DNA of 37,376 nucleotides from an uncultured Bacteroidota bacterium (lineage in GTDB: Bacteria > Bacteroidota > Bacteroidia > 2-12-FULL-35-15): positions 1 to 37,376 of the forward strand of contig CAIWDF010000063.1 in NCBI GenBank assembly GCA_903911435.1, in the 5' to 3' direction. Under the pieces are notes generated by a model. That model worked only from the letters and a program-made list of their open reading frames with translations, searched no databases and was not told the DNA's origin. The translations under genes and the position numbers were made by a program. Position 1 is the first letter of the stretch. The number at the start of each line of letters is the position of its first letter. Of this stretch, positions 26,413 to 34,713 are shown one piece after another.

Positions 26413-26467
26413 AAAAGGGATTGTTAAATATTTGCCAACTTTAACCAATCTACTGTTTACCTAACTT

Positions 26468-26752
26468 CTAATTTAAAAGAGCAATACAATTTTCAATTTC
26501 CTGCACCAGCTCGTTAATCTTTTCTTTTGTTTCTGTTATTACCTGTTGTTGTTCTTCTTTTGTGTTAGCTGTTAATTCTAGATTTCTTTTTTCAACCGCC
26601 TCAATCTGTGACTTTTGCTCATCGATAACATTTAACAATTTTATGTTGTCTAATGTCAAGCGCTCGTTATCTTTTTTTAGTTGTTGATGTAAATTTACTA
26701 ACTTTTCAACCTTCGCCTTTAAATCAGTAATACTTAAAGTTAAATCATCCAT
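26468..26752 (-). CDS. ZapB-like coiled-coil protein
   Basis: 94 residues, almost entirely one predicted coiled coil (heptads through LKAKVEKLVNLHQQLKKDNE, LKLLNVIDEQKSQIE-like and ITETKEKINELVQEIENC). It has no signal peptide. Size, composition and its place directly upstream of zapA suggest a division-associated partner with a role like ZapB; homology to E. coli ZapB cannot be shown by eye. It has a strong promoter at 26783-26814. Confidence 0.7.
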   Translation of the reverse strand: MDDLTLSITDLKAKVEKLVNLHQQLKKDNERLTLDNIKLLNVIDEQKSQIEAVEKRNLELTANTKEEQQQVITETKEKINELVQEIENCIALLN

Positions 26753-26782
26753 TCCTTTAATAAGTTGCTTTTTTGAATTTCA

Positions 26783-26814
26783 CAAAGATAGTATTGTATT
26801 CAGAATAATGCAAA
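26783..26814 (-). promoter_or_regulatory. Promoter of the zapB-like/zapA/rny cluster
   Basis: On the minus strand TTTG (26811-26814), 20 bases, then TATCTTTG (26783-26790): a full match to the phylum consensus. The start of transcription would be about 26 bases upstream of the ATG at 26752. Confidence 0.8.
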
Positions 26815-26833
26815 ATAAATTTCAGAAGGCACT

Positions 26834-28039
26834 TTATTCAGACGGTGAAGGAGAATACACTTCGCCAATACTCTCCTGAATTATCTTACAGGCATACATC
26901 AGTTCTTGTTCTGAAATGGTTAGTGGGGGAGCTATCCGCATAGAGTTCGCATTGAACAAAAACCAATCTGCAATCACACCTTGGGCTATGCATTTATCAA
27001 TTATGGCTTTATTTTGTTCAAAACTCTCAAATTCAACTGAAAGTAAAAGGCCCTTGCCATTAATCGACTTAATTCTAGGGTCATTTAATTCCCTCCTGAT
27101 TATGTGCTCTTTTTTGGCGACTTCACCCATCAAATTCTCTTCCAAAAGAACAGAAAGCACAGCAAGACTAGCTGCACAGCAAACAGGATGCCCTCCAAAG
27201 GTGGTGATATGACCAAGAATAGGGTTGTTAGTGAATGAATTCATGATTTCTTTTGAGGAGACAAAAGCGCCAATTGGCATTCCTCCTCCCATTCCTTTTG
27301 CCATACACAGAATGTCGGGAATTACATCAAAATGTTCGAATGAAAACAATTTACCAGTTCGACCGAAACCACATTGAATTTCGTCCGCTATTAATAAAGT
27401 TCCTGTTTGTTTGCAACGTTCACTCAAGGCTTTAAGAAAATTGTTCACAGGAACGATGGCACCAGCTTCGCCTTGGATTGTTTCTACAACCACACAAGCC
27501 GTCCGTTCGGTGATGTGACGCAAATCTTCCATTTTATTAAATCGCATTAGCTTGGTACCTGGAAGTAATGGGCGAAAAGCAGATTTAAATTCTTCGTTGC
27601 CCATTATACTCAGACTACCTTGCGTACTTCCGTGGTATGCATTCTCAAATGAGATAATTTCACTTCTTCCAGTAAATCTTTTCGCAAGTTTCATAGCCCC
27701 TTCAATAGCCTCACTACCCGAATTAACAAAGTAGACGGAGTTCAAAGACTTGGGTAATAGGGAGCTTAAGAGGGATGCTAACTGAACTTGAGGACTCTGA
27801 ATATACTCGCCATAAACCATAAGGTGCATGTACTTATTGACCTGATCGATGATTGCAGATACAACTTTCGGATGACGGTGCCCTACATTACTTACCGAGA
27901 TACCAGAGATTAAATCGATGTACTGTTTCCCATTAACATCGGTAAGGTAAATTCCTTCAGCTTTGACTATCTCAAGAGCCAAAGGCATATCTGTTGTTTG
28001 TGCTAGATGGTTAAAGAATAGTTGACGTTGTGTGAGCAT
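26834..28039 (-). CDS. Class III PLP-dependent aminotransferase (acetylornithine/ornithine type)
   Basis: 401 residues from the ATG at 28039. A frame extends 14 codons further upstream, but the -7 box TACATTTG lies inside that extension, so the shorter start is chosen. Family features are NSGSEAIEGAMKLAKR for cofactor phosphate binding, ADEIQCGFGRTGKLF with the Asp (219) that holds the pyridine nitrogen, and the Schiff-base lysine in CMAKGMGGGMPIGAF (Lys248). Members transfer the terminal amino group of acetylornithine, ornithine, GABA or related amines to 2-oxoglutarate. Substrate cannot be read from motifs, and no arginine-pathway genes are adjacent. Confidence 0.88.
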   Translation of the reverse strand: MLTQRQLFFNHLAQTTDMPLALEIVKAEGIYLTDVNGKQYIDLISGISVSNVGHRHPKVVSAIIDQVNKYMHLMVYGEYIQSPQVQLASLLSSLLPKSLNSVYFVNSGSEAIEGAMKLAKRFTGRSEIISFENAYHGSTQGSLSIMGNEEFKSAFRPLLPGTKLMRFNKMEDLRHITERTACVVVETIQGEAGAIVPVNNFLKALSERCKQTGTLLIADEIQCGFGRTGKLFSFEHFDVIPDILCMAKGMGGGMPIGAFVSSKEIMNSFTNNPILGHITTFGGHPVCCAASLAVLSVLLEENLMGEVAKKEHIIRRELNDPRIKSINGKGLLLSVEFESFEQNKAIIDKCIAQGVIADWFLFNANSMRIAPPLTISEQELMYACKIIQESIGEVYSPSPSE

Positions 28040-28043
28040 GCGG

Positions 28044-28051
28044 CAAATGTA
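28044..28051 (-). promoter_or_regulatory. -7 element placed for a leaderless transcript
   Basis: TACATTTG on the minus strand ends only 4 bases before the ATG at 28039. An imperfect TTTC lies 21 bases upstream. With a box centred near -7, transcription would begin at or within the start codon. The rest of 28052-28171 shows no further feature. Confidence 0.55.
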
Positions 28052-28171
28052 TGAAAAAGGTTTCAGTGCGGTGAAAGTCAAAAGGTATAATCCGTCTCGA
28101 AAAACAACTCAACTGACGTTAATTATCATTTTACGTCCTTTCCCATCCTAGCGAAATTGACGAACCGTTCG

Positions 28172-31117
28172 TTAAATTCCTATATTCGCGGTATCCAATC
28201 TTTGCATCTCGTTTACTTCTATACTTACAAAACTAAACTCATCCGTTACTCTTCCTATTAGCAGATAACATCCCGGACCAATAAACGGATATTGTTTAAG
28301 GGAAGGAGGAAAATGAACGGTGTCAATCCACATCCCTTCTGTGTCAGTAAATGTACCGAAACACATTCGGTCGCCTTTGGATGTAGCCGTGTTTTTATAT
28401 GTTACCAGATATCCCACTATGCTTACTGTTTTGCCGATAGAGTTCCTCAACTCCTTTGCGGTAGCTGTTGCGGGTAGTTTGTCTTTCAGCATTTCGAAAG
28501 GAGAACAGAGCGGAAAACCCAATAGCTCCAATTCATCAAAAGCATCATCCAGTTTATTGTCTTCAAGCTTTGGCAATTTCCAACTCGGAGGTTTCACTTC
28601 AAATAATTCGGCAACTTTCTCCGGTTTTTTTAAATGATTAATTAGCATGTATATCTCCCACAAGAGTTCTTTTTTGTTTTTAGTCGTAAAACTAAACGCA
28701 CCCACCCGAATCAACAAACGAATTTGTTCGAGCGAAATGGGAACACGTTTTATGAAATTGTGAAGGTCGGTGAAAAGGCCGTTCTGCTTACGTTCCTTTA
28801 TAATAGTTACAACATGATGTTCTTCCAGTTCAGCAATCAGGTTTAAACCTAAATAAATGGTTGTATCTTTAATAATGCATATTACATCGCTGTTGTTCAC
28901 ACAAGGAGGTTTAATTGTGCCGTTATTCATACGGGCTTCGTGCAGATACAATTCCTTTCGGTAAAACCCTCCGCCATTGTTGAGCGTAGCAACCATATAT
29001 TCCAAAGGAAAATATGTTTTTAAATATAAAGCCTGATAACTCTCTACTGCGTAACTTGCCGAGTGCCCCTTGGAAAAGGCGAAGTTGGCAAAGCTTTCTA
29101 TCTGTGTCCAGATTTCAAGAATGGTTTTTTCGTTATGATTCTTCTTTCTGCAATTTTCAAAGAACTTTTTACGAACTAAATTAAACTCGTTTCGCTGTTT
29201 GAATTTCCACGACATTCCCCTTCGTAAATAATCGGCTTCGGTTAATGTTAATCCGGCAAATAAATGCGCCACCTTAATTACATCTTCCTGATAAACCATT
29301 ACTCCGTAAGTTTCTTCGAGCAAATCATATAATTCGGGCAACTCCTCTCTTGCCGTTTTACGTCTGTTCTCATCGCGATAACGAAGAATATATTCCCGCA
29401 TCATTCCGCTTTTGGCTACTCCCGGGCGAATGATGGAGCTAGCTGCTACCAGCCGTAAGTAATCATCAGCATTTAATTTAGCCAACAACATTCGCATGGC
29501 AGGAGATTCTACGTAAAAACAACCTATTGTTTTTCCTTTTCGTAGCAGGACTTTCACATTATCGTCAGATGTAAATTTCTTGATATCGTGTATGTCTATC
29601 TCTGTATTTTTATTCTCCTTAATAATGTCAACGGCATCTTTTATTTTGCCCAATCCGCGCTGACTAAGAATGTCGAATTTGGCCAAGCCAATATCTTCGG
29701 CTTCCAGCATACTAAACTGAGTGGTAGGGTATCCTTTAGGAGGCATGTTAGTGGCGCAATAACTACTAATTGTTTCTTCGGAAATGAGAATCCCACTGGA
29801 ATGAACACTTAAGTGACTCGGAAAACCATGAATGAGCTCACTGTAACGAAGCACTAACTTTCCCAGGTCGTCCGTATCAGGAAATTTGGAAGGAGATTGT
29901 AATTTATCAATTTCGTCAGGAGGTAATCCAAACACTTTTCCTAATTCGCGAACCACGGCATCTTGCTGAAAGGTGTTGTAAGCACCCACCAATGCGGTGT
30001 GTTTATGGCCAAAGGTGTTAAAGATATAACGGGTGATATCATCTCTGTCTGTCCACGAAAAATCAATATCGAAATCAGGAGGGTTGCTGCGTGCCGGATT
30101 AATGAAACGTTCGAAATACAAATCAAGCTGAATAGGATCTACATCGGTAATGCGAAGCAGGTAAGCCACCATGCTGTTTGCTCCGCTGCCTCTACCCACC
30201 CAATAGTAATTTTTATGCTGTGCGTATTTTATAATATCCCAGTTGATCAGAAAGTAGGAAGAGAAATTCATCTGCTCTATTATCTGCAATTCCTTTTCCA
30301 CCCGAGCAAGTACTTCTTTGGTTGGTTCGGTGTAGCGATATTTTAATCCCACTTCACATTCCCTTCTTAATTTCAGGAGGTCATTGGCAACGCTGTCGGT
30401 ATAGTGCTTTTTATTTTTATTGGAAAACTTACCATACACAAATTCTATTTTGTAATCATTCAACAATGCTTCGGTATTGCTTATTATACTTGGGTATTCG
30501 GCATAAGCCGCCAGCAATTCGTTTCGGGGGAGCATGATTTCCTCTGTCGTTCCTTGTTCGTCAACAGGCAATTTGCTTAACAATTGATTTTTATCAATTG
30601 CCCTCAATAGCCTGTGTGCATTAAATTGTCGCTTATCAGCAAAACTTACCGACTGCAAAATGACAAGCTTGTTAAGGTGTTTTCTGACGGGAGAAAAAAC
30701 TAAATTAGAAACACTTTTTACCGAAACACCTATAAACTCATTTTCTCGCAATTGCCAACCACTGTAAGCGGACGAGGGATAAATAATATACGCATTGTTA
30801 AAAGCAGGAGCTTCGTTTTCGAACGGGAGATGATGATGTAAATGATACGAAAGGTGTTCGTTGAGTTCTTTGAATCCTTCATTATTAATGGCGATACCAA
30901 CGTATTGCTGTTTCACACCATTTCTGAAATCGATGCCTAATACTGGTTTAATACCTTGTGCATTTGCCGAACGAACCATGTCTATACAAGCGGAAGTATT
31001 ATTAATATCAGTAAGTGCAAAGGAGGAATAACCTTTGCGCTTTACTTCAGCCAACAATTCGTCAACAGTAAATACTCCGTAGCAAAAACTATAATATGTA
31101 TGACAATTGAGTAACAT
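28172..31117 (-). CDS. Short DnaE-type DNA polymerase (error-prone, DnaE2/ImuC-like)
   Basis: 981 residues. The domains are PHP (1-220), palm/fingers with GRGSGANSMVAYLL (308-321), catalytic DFDID (Asp350, Asp352) and AKFDILSQRGLGKI (Asp482), helix-hairpin-helix (about 760-830) and an OB-fold (about 890-970) at the end. The tau-binding C-terminal domain of replicative DnaE is missing. The PHP site is degraded: the usual HxH start reads NCH, and the usual TDH reads TDINN, so PHP metal-dependent activity is probably lost. It starts 20 bases after a Y-family polymerase gene, the arrangement of DNA-damage mutagenesis cassettes. A lesion-bypass role is therefore likely rather than replication. Confidence 0.88.
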   Translation of the reverse strand: MLLNCHTYYSFCYGVFTVDELLAEVKRKGYSSFALTDINNTSACIDMVRSANAQGIKPVLGIDFRNGVKQQYVGIAINNEGFKELNEHLSYHLHHHLPFENEAPAFNNAYIIYPSSAYSGWQLRENEFIGVSVKSVSNLVFSPVRKHLNKLVILQSVSFADKRQFNAHRLLRAIDKNQLLSKLPVDEQGTTEEIMLPRNELLAAYAEYPSIISNTEALLNDYKIEFVYGKFSNKNKKHYTDSVANDLLKLRRECEVGLKYRYTEPTKEVLARVEKELQIIEQMNFSSYFLINWDIIKYAQHKNYYWVGRGSGANSMVAYLLRITDVDPIQLDLYFERFINPARSNPPDFDIDFSWTDRDDITRYIFNTFGHKHTALVGAYNTFQQDAVVRELGKVFGLPPDEIDKLQSPSKFPDTDDLGKLVLRYSELIHGFPSHLSVHSSGILISEETISSYCATNMPPKGYPTTQFSMLEAEDIGLAKFDILSQRGLGKIKDAVDIIKENKNTEIDIHDIKKFTSDDNVKVLLRKGKTIGCFYVESPAMRMLLAKLNADDYLRLVAASSIIRPGVAKSGMMREYILRYRDENRRKTAREELPELYDLLEETYGVMVYQEDVIKVAHLFAGLTLTEADYLRRGMSWKFKQRNEFNLVRKKFFENCRKKNHNEKTILEIWTQIESFANFAFSKGHSASYAVESYQALYLKTYFPLEYMVATLNNGGGFYRKELYLHEARMNNGTIKPPCVNNSDVICIIKDTTIYLGLNLIAELEEHHVVTIIKERKQNGLFTDLHNFIKRVPISLEQIRLLIRVGAFSFTTKNKKELLWEIYMLINHLKKPEKVAELFEVKPPSWKLPKLEDNKLDDAFDELELLGFPLCSPFEMLKDKLPATATAKELRNSIGKTVSIVGYLVTYKNTATSKGDRMCFGTFTDTEGMWIDTVHFPPSLKQYPFIGPGCYLLIGRVTDEFSFVSIEVNEMQRLDTANIGI

Positions 31118-31137
31118 GAGTTCATTTGTTTGTTTTT

Positions 31138-32316
31138 TTATCCCTTAAAAGGATTGAAGTTTTTTAGTTTTAGGCCTAACCCCGAGGCCCGAACTACAGC
31201 ATTCTCTCCGTATCTCGTCCGCATTTTGTCCATTGCCCCGTATAGTTGCAACTGTTCCATATTATCCTCAAATAAATTATATTGATAGTTACCCTGCACC
31301 AGCCCGCTAAACCTAACTCCTATTAATCGGATAAGCATCCGCTTGTGATACAGTTTATCAAACAATTCCTTTACCTTCTCAATGATGACATGGTCTAGCG
31401 ATGTATAAGCTAAGTGTGCCTGCATCGTATATGTATTAAAATCAGAATACCTTATTTTTACTGTAACGCAACTCATCAAATCGCCCTTACTCCTCAACTG
31501 AAAAGCCAGTTTCTCGGTCATACTCACCAGCAAATCCTTCAGCCCTTTCACATCTATTGTGTCCTTATCAAATGTCCGTTCTGTACTTATACTCTTTCGT
31601 TCGCTGTATTGCTCCACAGGAGTATTGTCAATACCATTTGCTTTTCTCCAAATCAGCCTGCCGTTTGCACCCATCACTTGCTCCATAAGTTCTATAGGCA
31701 TTTCCTGCAAGGTGTGTATCTTGGCCACACCCATACTCCTCAGCAGCTCGTATGATTTATCGCCTACCATCGGAATTTTCTTTATCGATAGAGGAGCGAG
31801 AAAACCTTTTTCTGTTCCGCTCGGAATTTCATTCTGTCCATTGGGTTTCGCTTCGCCAGTACCTACTTTCGCTACCGTTTTGTTGGTGCTTAGGGCAAAT
31901 GAAATGGGCAAACCTGTCTCCTTTATTATTACGTTTCTCACCTCCGTAGCTAGTTTATACGAACCGTAAAACGTATCCATCCCCGTTAAATCAATATAAA
32001 ATTCATCTATCGAAGTTTTTTCATAGAGAGGCACTCTCTCCTTTATGATTTCGGTTACTTGTTTCGAACTCTTACTATATTCCTCAGAATCTCCCTTTAC
32101 TAGCATAGCTTCTGGGCAAATTTTCCGTGCCATTCGCATCGCCATTCCTGAGTGTACGCCAAACTTGCGCGCTTCGTAACTGCACGATGCTACCACACCT
32201 CGGTCGCTGGTACCGCCTACCAGAACAGGTTTTCCTGCTAGCTTCGAATTCTTGAGTCGTTCTACCGAAACAAAAAAAGTATCTAAGTCGATATGCATTA
32301 TTGAACGATTGCTCAT
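31138..32316 (-). CDS. dinB: Y-family DNA polymerase (DinB/Pol IV-like)
   Basis: 392 residues. The first catalytic Asp is in MHIDLDTFF (Asp10), the second site is SIDEFYIDL (Asp104, Glu105), and SYEARKFGVHSGMAM is the fingers motif. Both helix-hairpin-helix and little-finger regions follow. QYNLF (345-349) is a good beta-clamp-binding motif. Catalytic residues are intact, unlike ImuB proteins, so it should be an active translesion polymerase. It is the first gene of a two-gene unit with the short DnaE. Upstream are a 7-bp inverted repeat at 32319-32346 and a distant -7 box at 32446-32453. No LexA or UmuD-like gene is adjacent. Confidence 0.92.
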   Translation of the reverse strand: MSNRSIMHIDLDTFFVSVERLKNSKLAGKPVLVGGTSDRGVVASCSYEARKFGVHSGMAMRMARKICPEAMLVKGDSEEYSKSSKQVTEIIKERVPLYEKTSIDEFYIDLTGMDTFYGSYKLATEVRNVIIKETGLPISFALSTNKTVAKVGTGEAKPNGQNEIPSGTEKGFLAPLSIKKIPMVGDKSYELLRSMGVAKIHTLQEMPIELMEQVMGANGRLIWRKANGIDNTPVEQYSERKSISTERTFDKDTIDVKGLKDLLVSMTEKLAFQLRSKGDLMSCVTVKIRYSDFNTYTMQAHLAYTSLDHVIIEKVKELFDKLYHKRMLIRLIGVRFSGLVQGNYQYNLFEDNMEQLQLYGAMDKMRTRYGENAVVRASGLGLKLKNFNPFKG

Positions 32317-32318
32317 AC

Positions 32319-32346
32319 ATTATATCTTATAAAACGATTATATAAT
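32319..32346 (-). promoter_or_regulatory. Possible operator: inverted repeat before dinB
   Basis: ATTATAT (32319-32325) and ATATAAT (32340-32346) are 14 bases apart, starting 3 bases before the dinB start codon. The position suits a repressor site for a damage-response cassette, but AT-rich repeats arise easily by chance. Confidence 0.3.
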
Positions 32347-32445
32347 GAGGGGTTACAGCTTTTCGAGTGCCTTGATTAAGTTTGTTCTATTTCAAAAGCT
32401 TAGTCAGGGCAAGAACTGCTTCACTACTATTTATTTCACAGACAC

Positions 32446-32453
32446 CAAAGTTA
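32446..32453 (-). promoter_or_regulatory. -7 element upstream of dinB
   Basis: TAACTTTG followed by GTGTC on the minus strand, about 130 bases before the dinB start. It shares the TTTGGTGTC start region with two other promoters of the window. No well-spaced -33 is seen. Confidence 0.45.
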
Positions 32454-32781
32454 CCACCTTTTTTAGTTTCAATTTACCATCTTATTTAGCAACGTAGAAA
32501 TGAGCGTAACGATTGGTGACTGCAAGAGGCAAGAACAGTTTTTATGGAAAACAGAAAACGAAGGAAAGGAATTGCAACTGCAAATAGGGTGGGAATATTA
32601 AATGGTATTATTGAAAAAATAAAAGAGCCAACACGTTGCTGTATTGACTCTTTGTATCCATTTAATGACCCCTAATCTAATAATTTAATTAGCGGTTTTA
32701 TGAAAACAATTGAGTTCAAAACAAGAGAACCTCAAAATATAATATTCAATATTGAAAGAGAATTTGAAGAAAGATTTTATT
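32454..32781. other. Intergenic region without a supported gene
   Basis: It holds a weak hairpin (AAAGAGCCAA with TTGACTCTTT, arms 32622-32631 and 32644-32653, one mismatch, 12-base loop), which may end transcription from the toxin-antitoxin pair. A 43-codon frame at 32544-32675 and a 65-codon frame from 32700 are present, but neither has a start signal and I do not call them genes. It may be decayed sequence. Confidence 0.5.
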
Positions 32782-33237
32782 CTATTCACCGCAAGCATCA
32801 TAAATTTTCTTTTCAATTGTGGGAGACAAATAAAAATTGGTTTCTTTTATTTTTTCGATTAAGGGGCGGATTAATTTTATTTTGCCACTCAATTTAGCTT
32901 CGATTAATATGCCTAAAGTTCCTGTATAATTTATTTTTAATTCACTAGCAATTCTTCTTGCTTTTGTATCATCCAAAATCAACAAAGGATTTTTTAGCTC
33001 CACCGCCAAGGCAATTGCACTCGCTTCTCCAATATCAAGCGAAGTTTGTAATATATGTTGATAATTCATGTTTACAGGACTTTGAATTACAATCCAATCG
33101 GGAAGAGGATTGCCAAACTCTGAGGCAATTATTGAAGTGATAATAATTTCACCGAACAATATTTTAAGGAGAGCTAATTCGGAAATTTTATCTAGAAGAA
33201 TTAAGCAGCTTGTATCAGCAATGATAGTCTTTTGCAT
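32782..33237 (-). CDS. PIN-domain toxin of the DUF3368 type
   Basis: 151 residues. The PIN fold has acidic metal-binding residues in IIADTSCLILLDKI (Asp8), the GEASAIALA segment (Glu near 73) and LILDDTKARRIA (Asp pair near 90). This matches the DUF3368 branch, whose members are probable ribonuclease toxins found behind UPF0175 antitoxins. It overlaps the end of the antitoxin gene by 23 bases. The protein is full length, and all the acidic motifs expected for activity are present. Confidence 0.88.
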   Translation of the reverse strand: MQKTIIADTSCLILLDKISELALLKILFGEIIITSIIASEFGNPLPDWIVIQSPVNMNYQHILQTSLDIGEASAIALAVELKNPLLILDDTKARRIASELKINYTGTLGILIEAKLSGKIKLIRPLIEKIKETNFYLSPTIEKKIYDACGE

Positions 33238-33457
33238 TTTTTATATCATTGTCTAATTCATCAGCGGAAAAATTAAAAACAGATACACTATAATTTGCTA
33301 ACAATTCCATAAATGTTTTTTTTGAATATCCTGCAAGTTCAGCGGCTTGTCCCAAAGAAAGCTTACCCATTTCATAGAGTTGGGCAGCAAGAGCAGTAAC
33401 TACTTCTTTTGTTGTTAAATCAAAAGAATCAGGTACATTTATAGTTAGCGATTTCAT
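33215..33457 (-). CDS. UPF0175-family antitoxin
   Basis: 80 residues from the ATG at 33457. A 14-codon upstream extension exists, but the promoter box lies within it. The sequence MKSLTINVPDSFDL, then ALAAQLYEMGKLSLGQAAEL, then AGYSKKTFMELLANYSVSVF is the UPF0175 pattern: a short beta strand and a helix-turn-helix-like AELAGYSKKTF, likely used for DNA binding and autoregulation. It neutralises the PIN toxin encoded just downstream. Transcription seems to start at or next to the ATG. Confidence 0.85.
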   Translation of the reverse strand: MKSLTINVPDSFDLTTKEVVTALAAQLYEMGKLSLGQAAELAGYSKKTFMELLANYSVSVFNFSADELDNDIKNAKDYHC

Positions 33458-33461
33458 AGTG

Positions 33462-33491
33462 CAAAGATACAAAAATTTAATTTCAACCAAA
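33462..33491 (-). promoter_or_regulatory. Promoter of the toxin-antitoxin pair, leaderless arrangement
   Basis: On the minus strand TTTG (33488-33491), 18 bases, TATCTTTG (33462-33469), then CACT and the ATG. Only 4 bases separate the -7 box from the start codon. Confidence 0.7.
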
Positions 33492-33545
33492 TTTTTCATT
33501 TTCGGAAATAAATATCAGACCCAATTTTGGTCTTTCTATAAAAAC

Positions 33546-33580
33546 AAAACCCTTTGAAATAATCTATTTCAAAGGGTTTT
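33546..33580 (-). terminator. Strong terminator of tRNA-Met
   Basis: A 16-bp perfect stem (33546-33561 with 33565-33580) and a 3-base loop with A4/T4 ends. It lies 8 bases past the 3' end of the minus-strand tRNA. Confidence 0.92.
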
Positions 33581-33588
33581 TTAAAAAG

Positions 33589-33661
<73 letters not shown>

Positions 33662-33664
33662 ATA

Positions 33665-33672
33665 TATCTTTG
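33665..33672 (+). promoter_or_regulatory. Possible -7 element for era
   Basis: TATCTTTG on the plus strand, 115 bases before the era ATG. The -33 region would lie inside the tRNA gene and shows no TTTG, so this is weak. Confidence 0.3.
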
Positions 33673-33729
33673 GCCTTTTCTACACTATTAAAGAAGTAAA
33701 ATGAGGTATTGCTTTTTAATTTCGGAGCG

Positions 33730-33761
33730 CAAAGATATATTTAGTTTCTTTGTACTCCAAA
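33730..33761 (-). promoter_or_regulatory. Promoter of tRNA-Met
   Basis: On the minus strand TTTG (33758-33761), 20 bases, TATCTTTG (33730-33737): full consensus. It predicts a 5' leader of about 65 bases removed by RNase P. Confidence 0.7.
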
Positions 33762-33787
33762 TAAATCTTATTAACAATTGCAATAAA

Positions 33788-34669
33788 ATGGCACACAAAG
33801 CAGGATTTGTAAATATCATTGGCAGTCCGAATGTTGGAAAATCAACGCTAATGAACGTGTTGGTGGGCGAAAGGCTGTCGATTATTACCTCTAAAGCACA
33901 AACTACTCGACACCGGATCATGGGAATTGTGAATGGTGAAGATTTTCAAATTGTATATTCCGACACTCCTGGAGTGCTTAAACCGAACTATAAGTTGCAG
34001 GAATCGATGATGGAATTTGTTCATACCGCGATTACGGATGCGGATGTGATGCTATTTGTAACCGATATTTATGAGGATGAGAAGATAGATGAAAAGATAC
34101 TGAATAAGATTAAGAATGCGAAGGTGCCTGTATTGCTTCTGGTAAATAAAATAGATTTGGCAAAACAAGATGTATTGGAAAACAAAGTTCAATATTGGAA
34201 AACAGAAGTACCGAATGCAGAAGTAATTCCGGTGTCGGCTTTGGAGAAATTTAACACCAATTATATATTTGACCGAATACTTGCGCTTTTGCCCGAAGGG
34301 CCTGGTTATTACGGAAAGGATGAGTTGACAGATAAGCCGGAAAAGTTTTTTATTTCGGAGATTATTCGCGAGAAGATTTTGTTGAATTACAAGAAAGAAA
34401 TACCCTACTCGGTGGAGGTGGTAGTGGAATCGTTTAAGGAAGAAGAAAAGATAATAAGGATACGCGCTGAAATATTGGTGGTGCGCGATTCGCAGAAAGG
34501 GATTTTGATTGGCCATAAAGGTCAGGCGCTAAAAAAGGTGGGAACCGAGGCGAGGAAAGACATGGAAATATTTTTGCAAAAGCAGGTGTTTCTGGAGCTA
34601 TTTGTGAAGGTGAATAAAGACTGGCGTGATGATGGTAATCAACTAAAACGCTTTGGGTATACCAATTAA
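33788..34669 (+). CDS. era: GTPase Era
   Basis: 293 residues from the ATG at 33788. A 29-codon upstream extension is rejected, since MAHKAGFVNIIGSPNVGKST is the normal Era start. G1 is GSPNVGKS, G3 DTPG, G4 NKID and G5 VSALE, followed by a C-terminal KH domain (RIRAEILVVRDSQKGILIGH, then KGQALKKVG). Era binds the 3' end of 16S rRNA and assists 30S maturation. It is transcribed away from the tRNA gene and ends 44 bases before the next operon. Confidence 0.96.
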   Translation: MAHKAGFVNIIGSPNVGKSTLMNVLVGERLSIITSKAQTTRHRIMGIVNGEDFQIVYSDTPGVLKPNYKLQESMMEFVHTAITDADVMLFVTDIYEDEKIDEKILNKIKNAKVPVLLLVNKIDLAKQDVLENKVQYWKTEVPNAEVIPVSALEKFNTNYIFDRILALLPEGPGYYGKDELTDKPEKFFISEIIREKILLNYKKEIPYSVEVVVESFKEEEKIIRIRAEILVVRDSQKGILIGHKGQALKKVGTEARKDMEIFLQKQVFLELFVKVNKDWRDDGNQLKRFGYTN

Positions 34670-34678
34670 AAATAGTGC

Positions 34679-34686
34679 TACCTTTG
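34679..34686 (+). promoter_or_regulatory. -7 element for the epimerase-CBS operon
   Basis: TACCTTTG, 27 bases before the ATG at 34714. A TTTG at 34652-34655 is 23 bases upstream, slightly wide. It makes the three-gene unit independent of era. Confidence 0.6.
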
Positions 34687-34713
34687 CAGGCCTAAAAACC
34701 CCCAAACTAATTA

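Noticed and set aside
32544-32675. 43-codon frame starting MENRKRRKGIATANRVG
   Set aside because: No promoter or ribosome site is seen, and it contains a terminator-like hairpin. Too little evidence for a gene.
32700-32897. 65-codon plus-strand frame overlapping the end of the PIN toxin gene
   Set aside because: More than half of it lies over the opposite-strand toxin coding region, and no start signals are seen.
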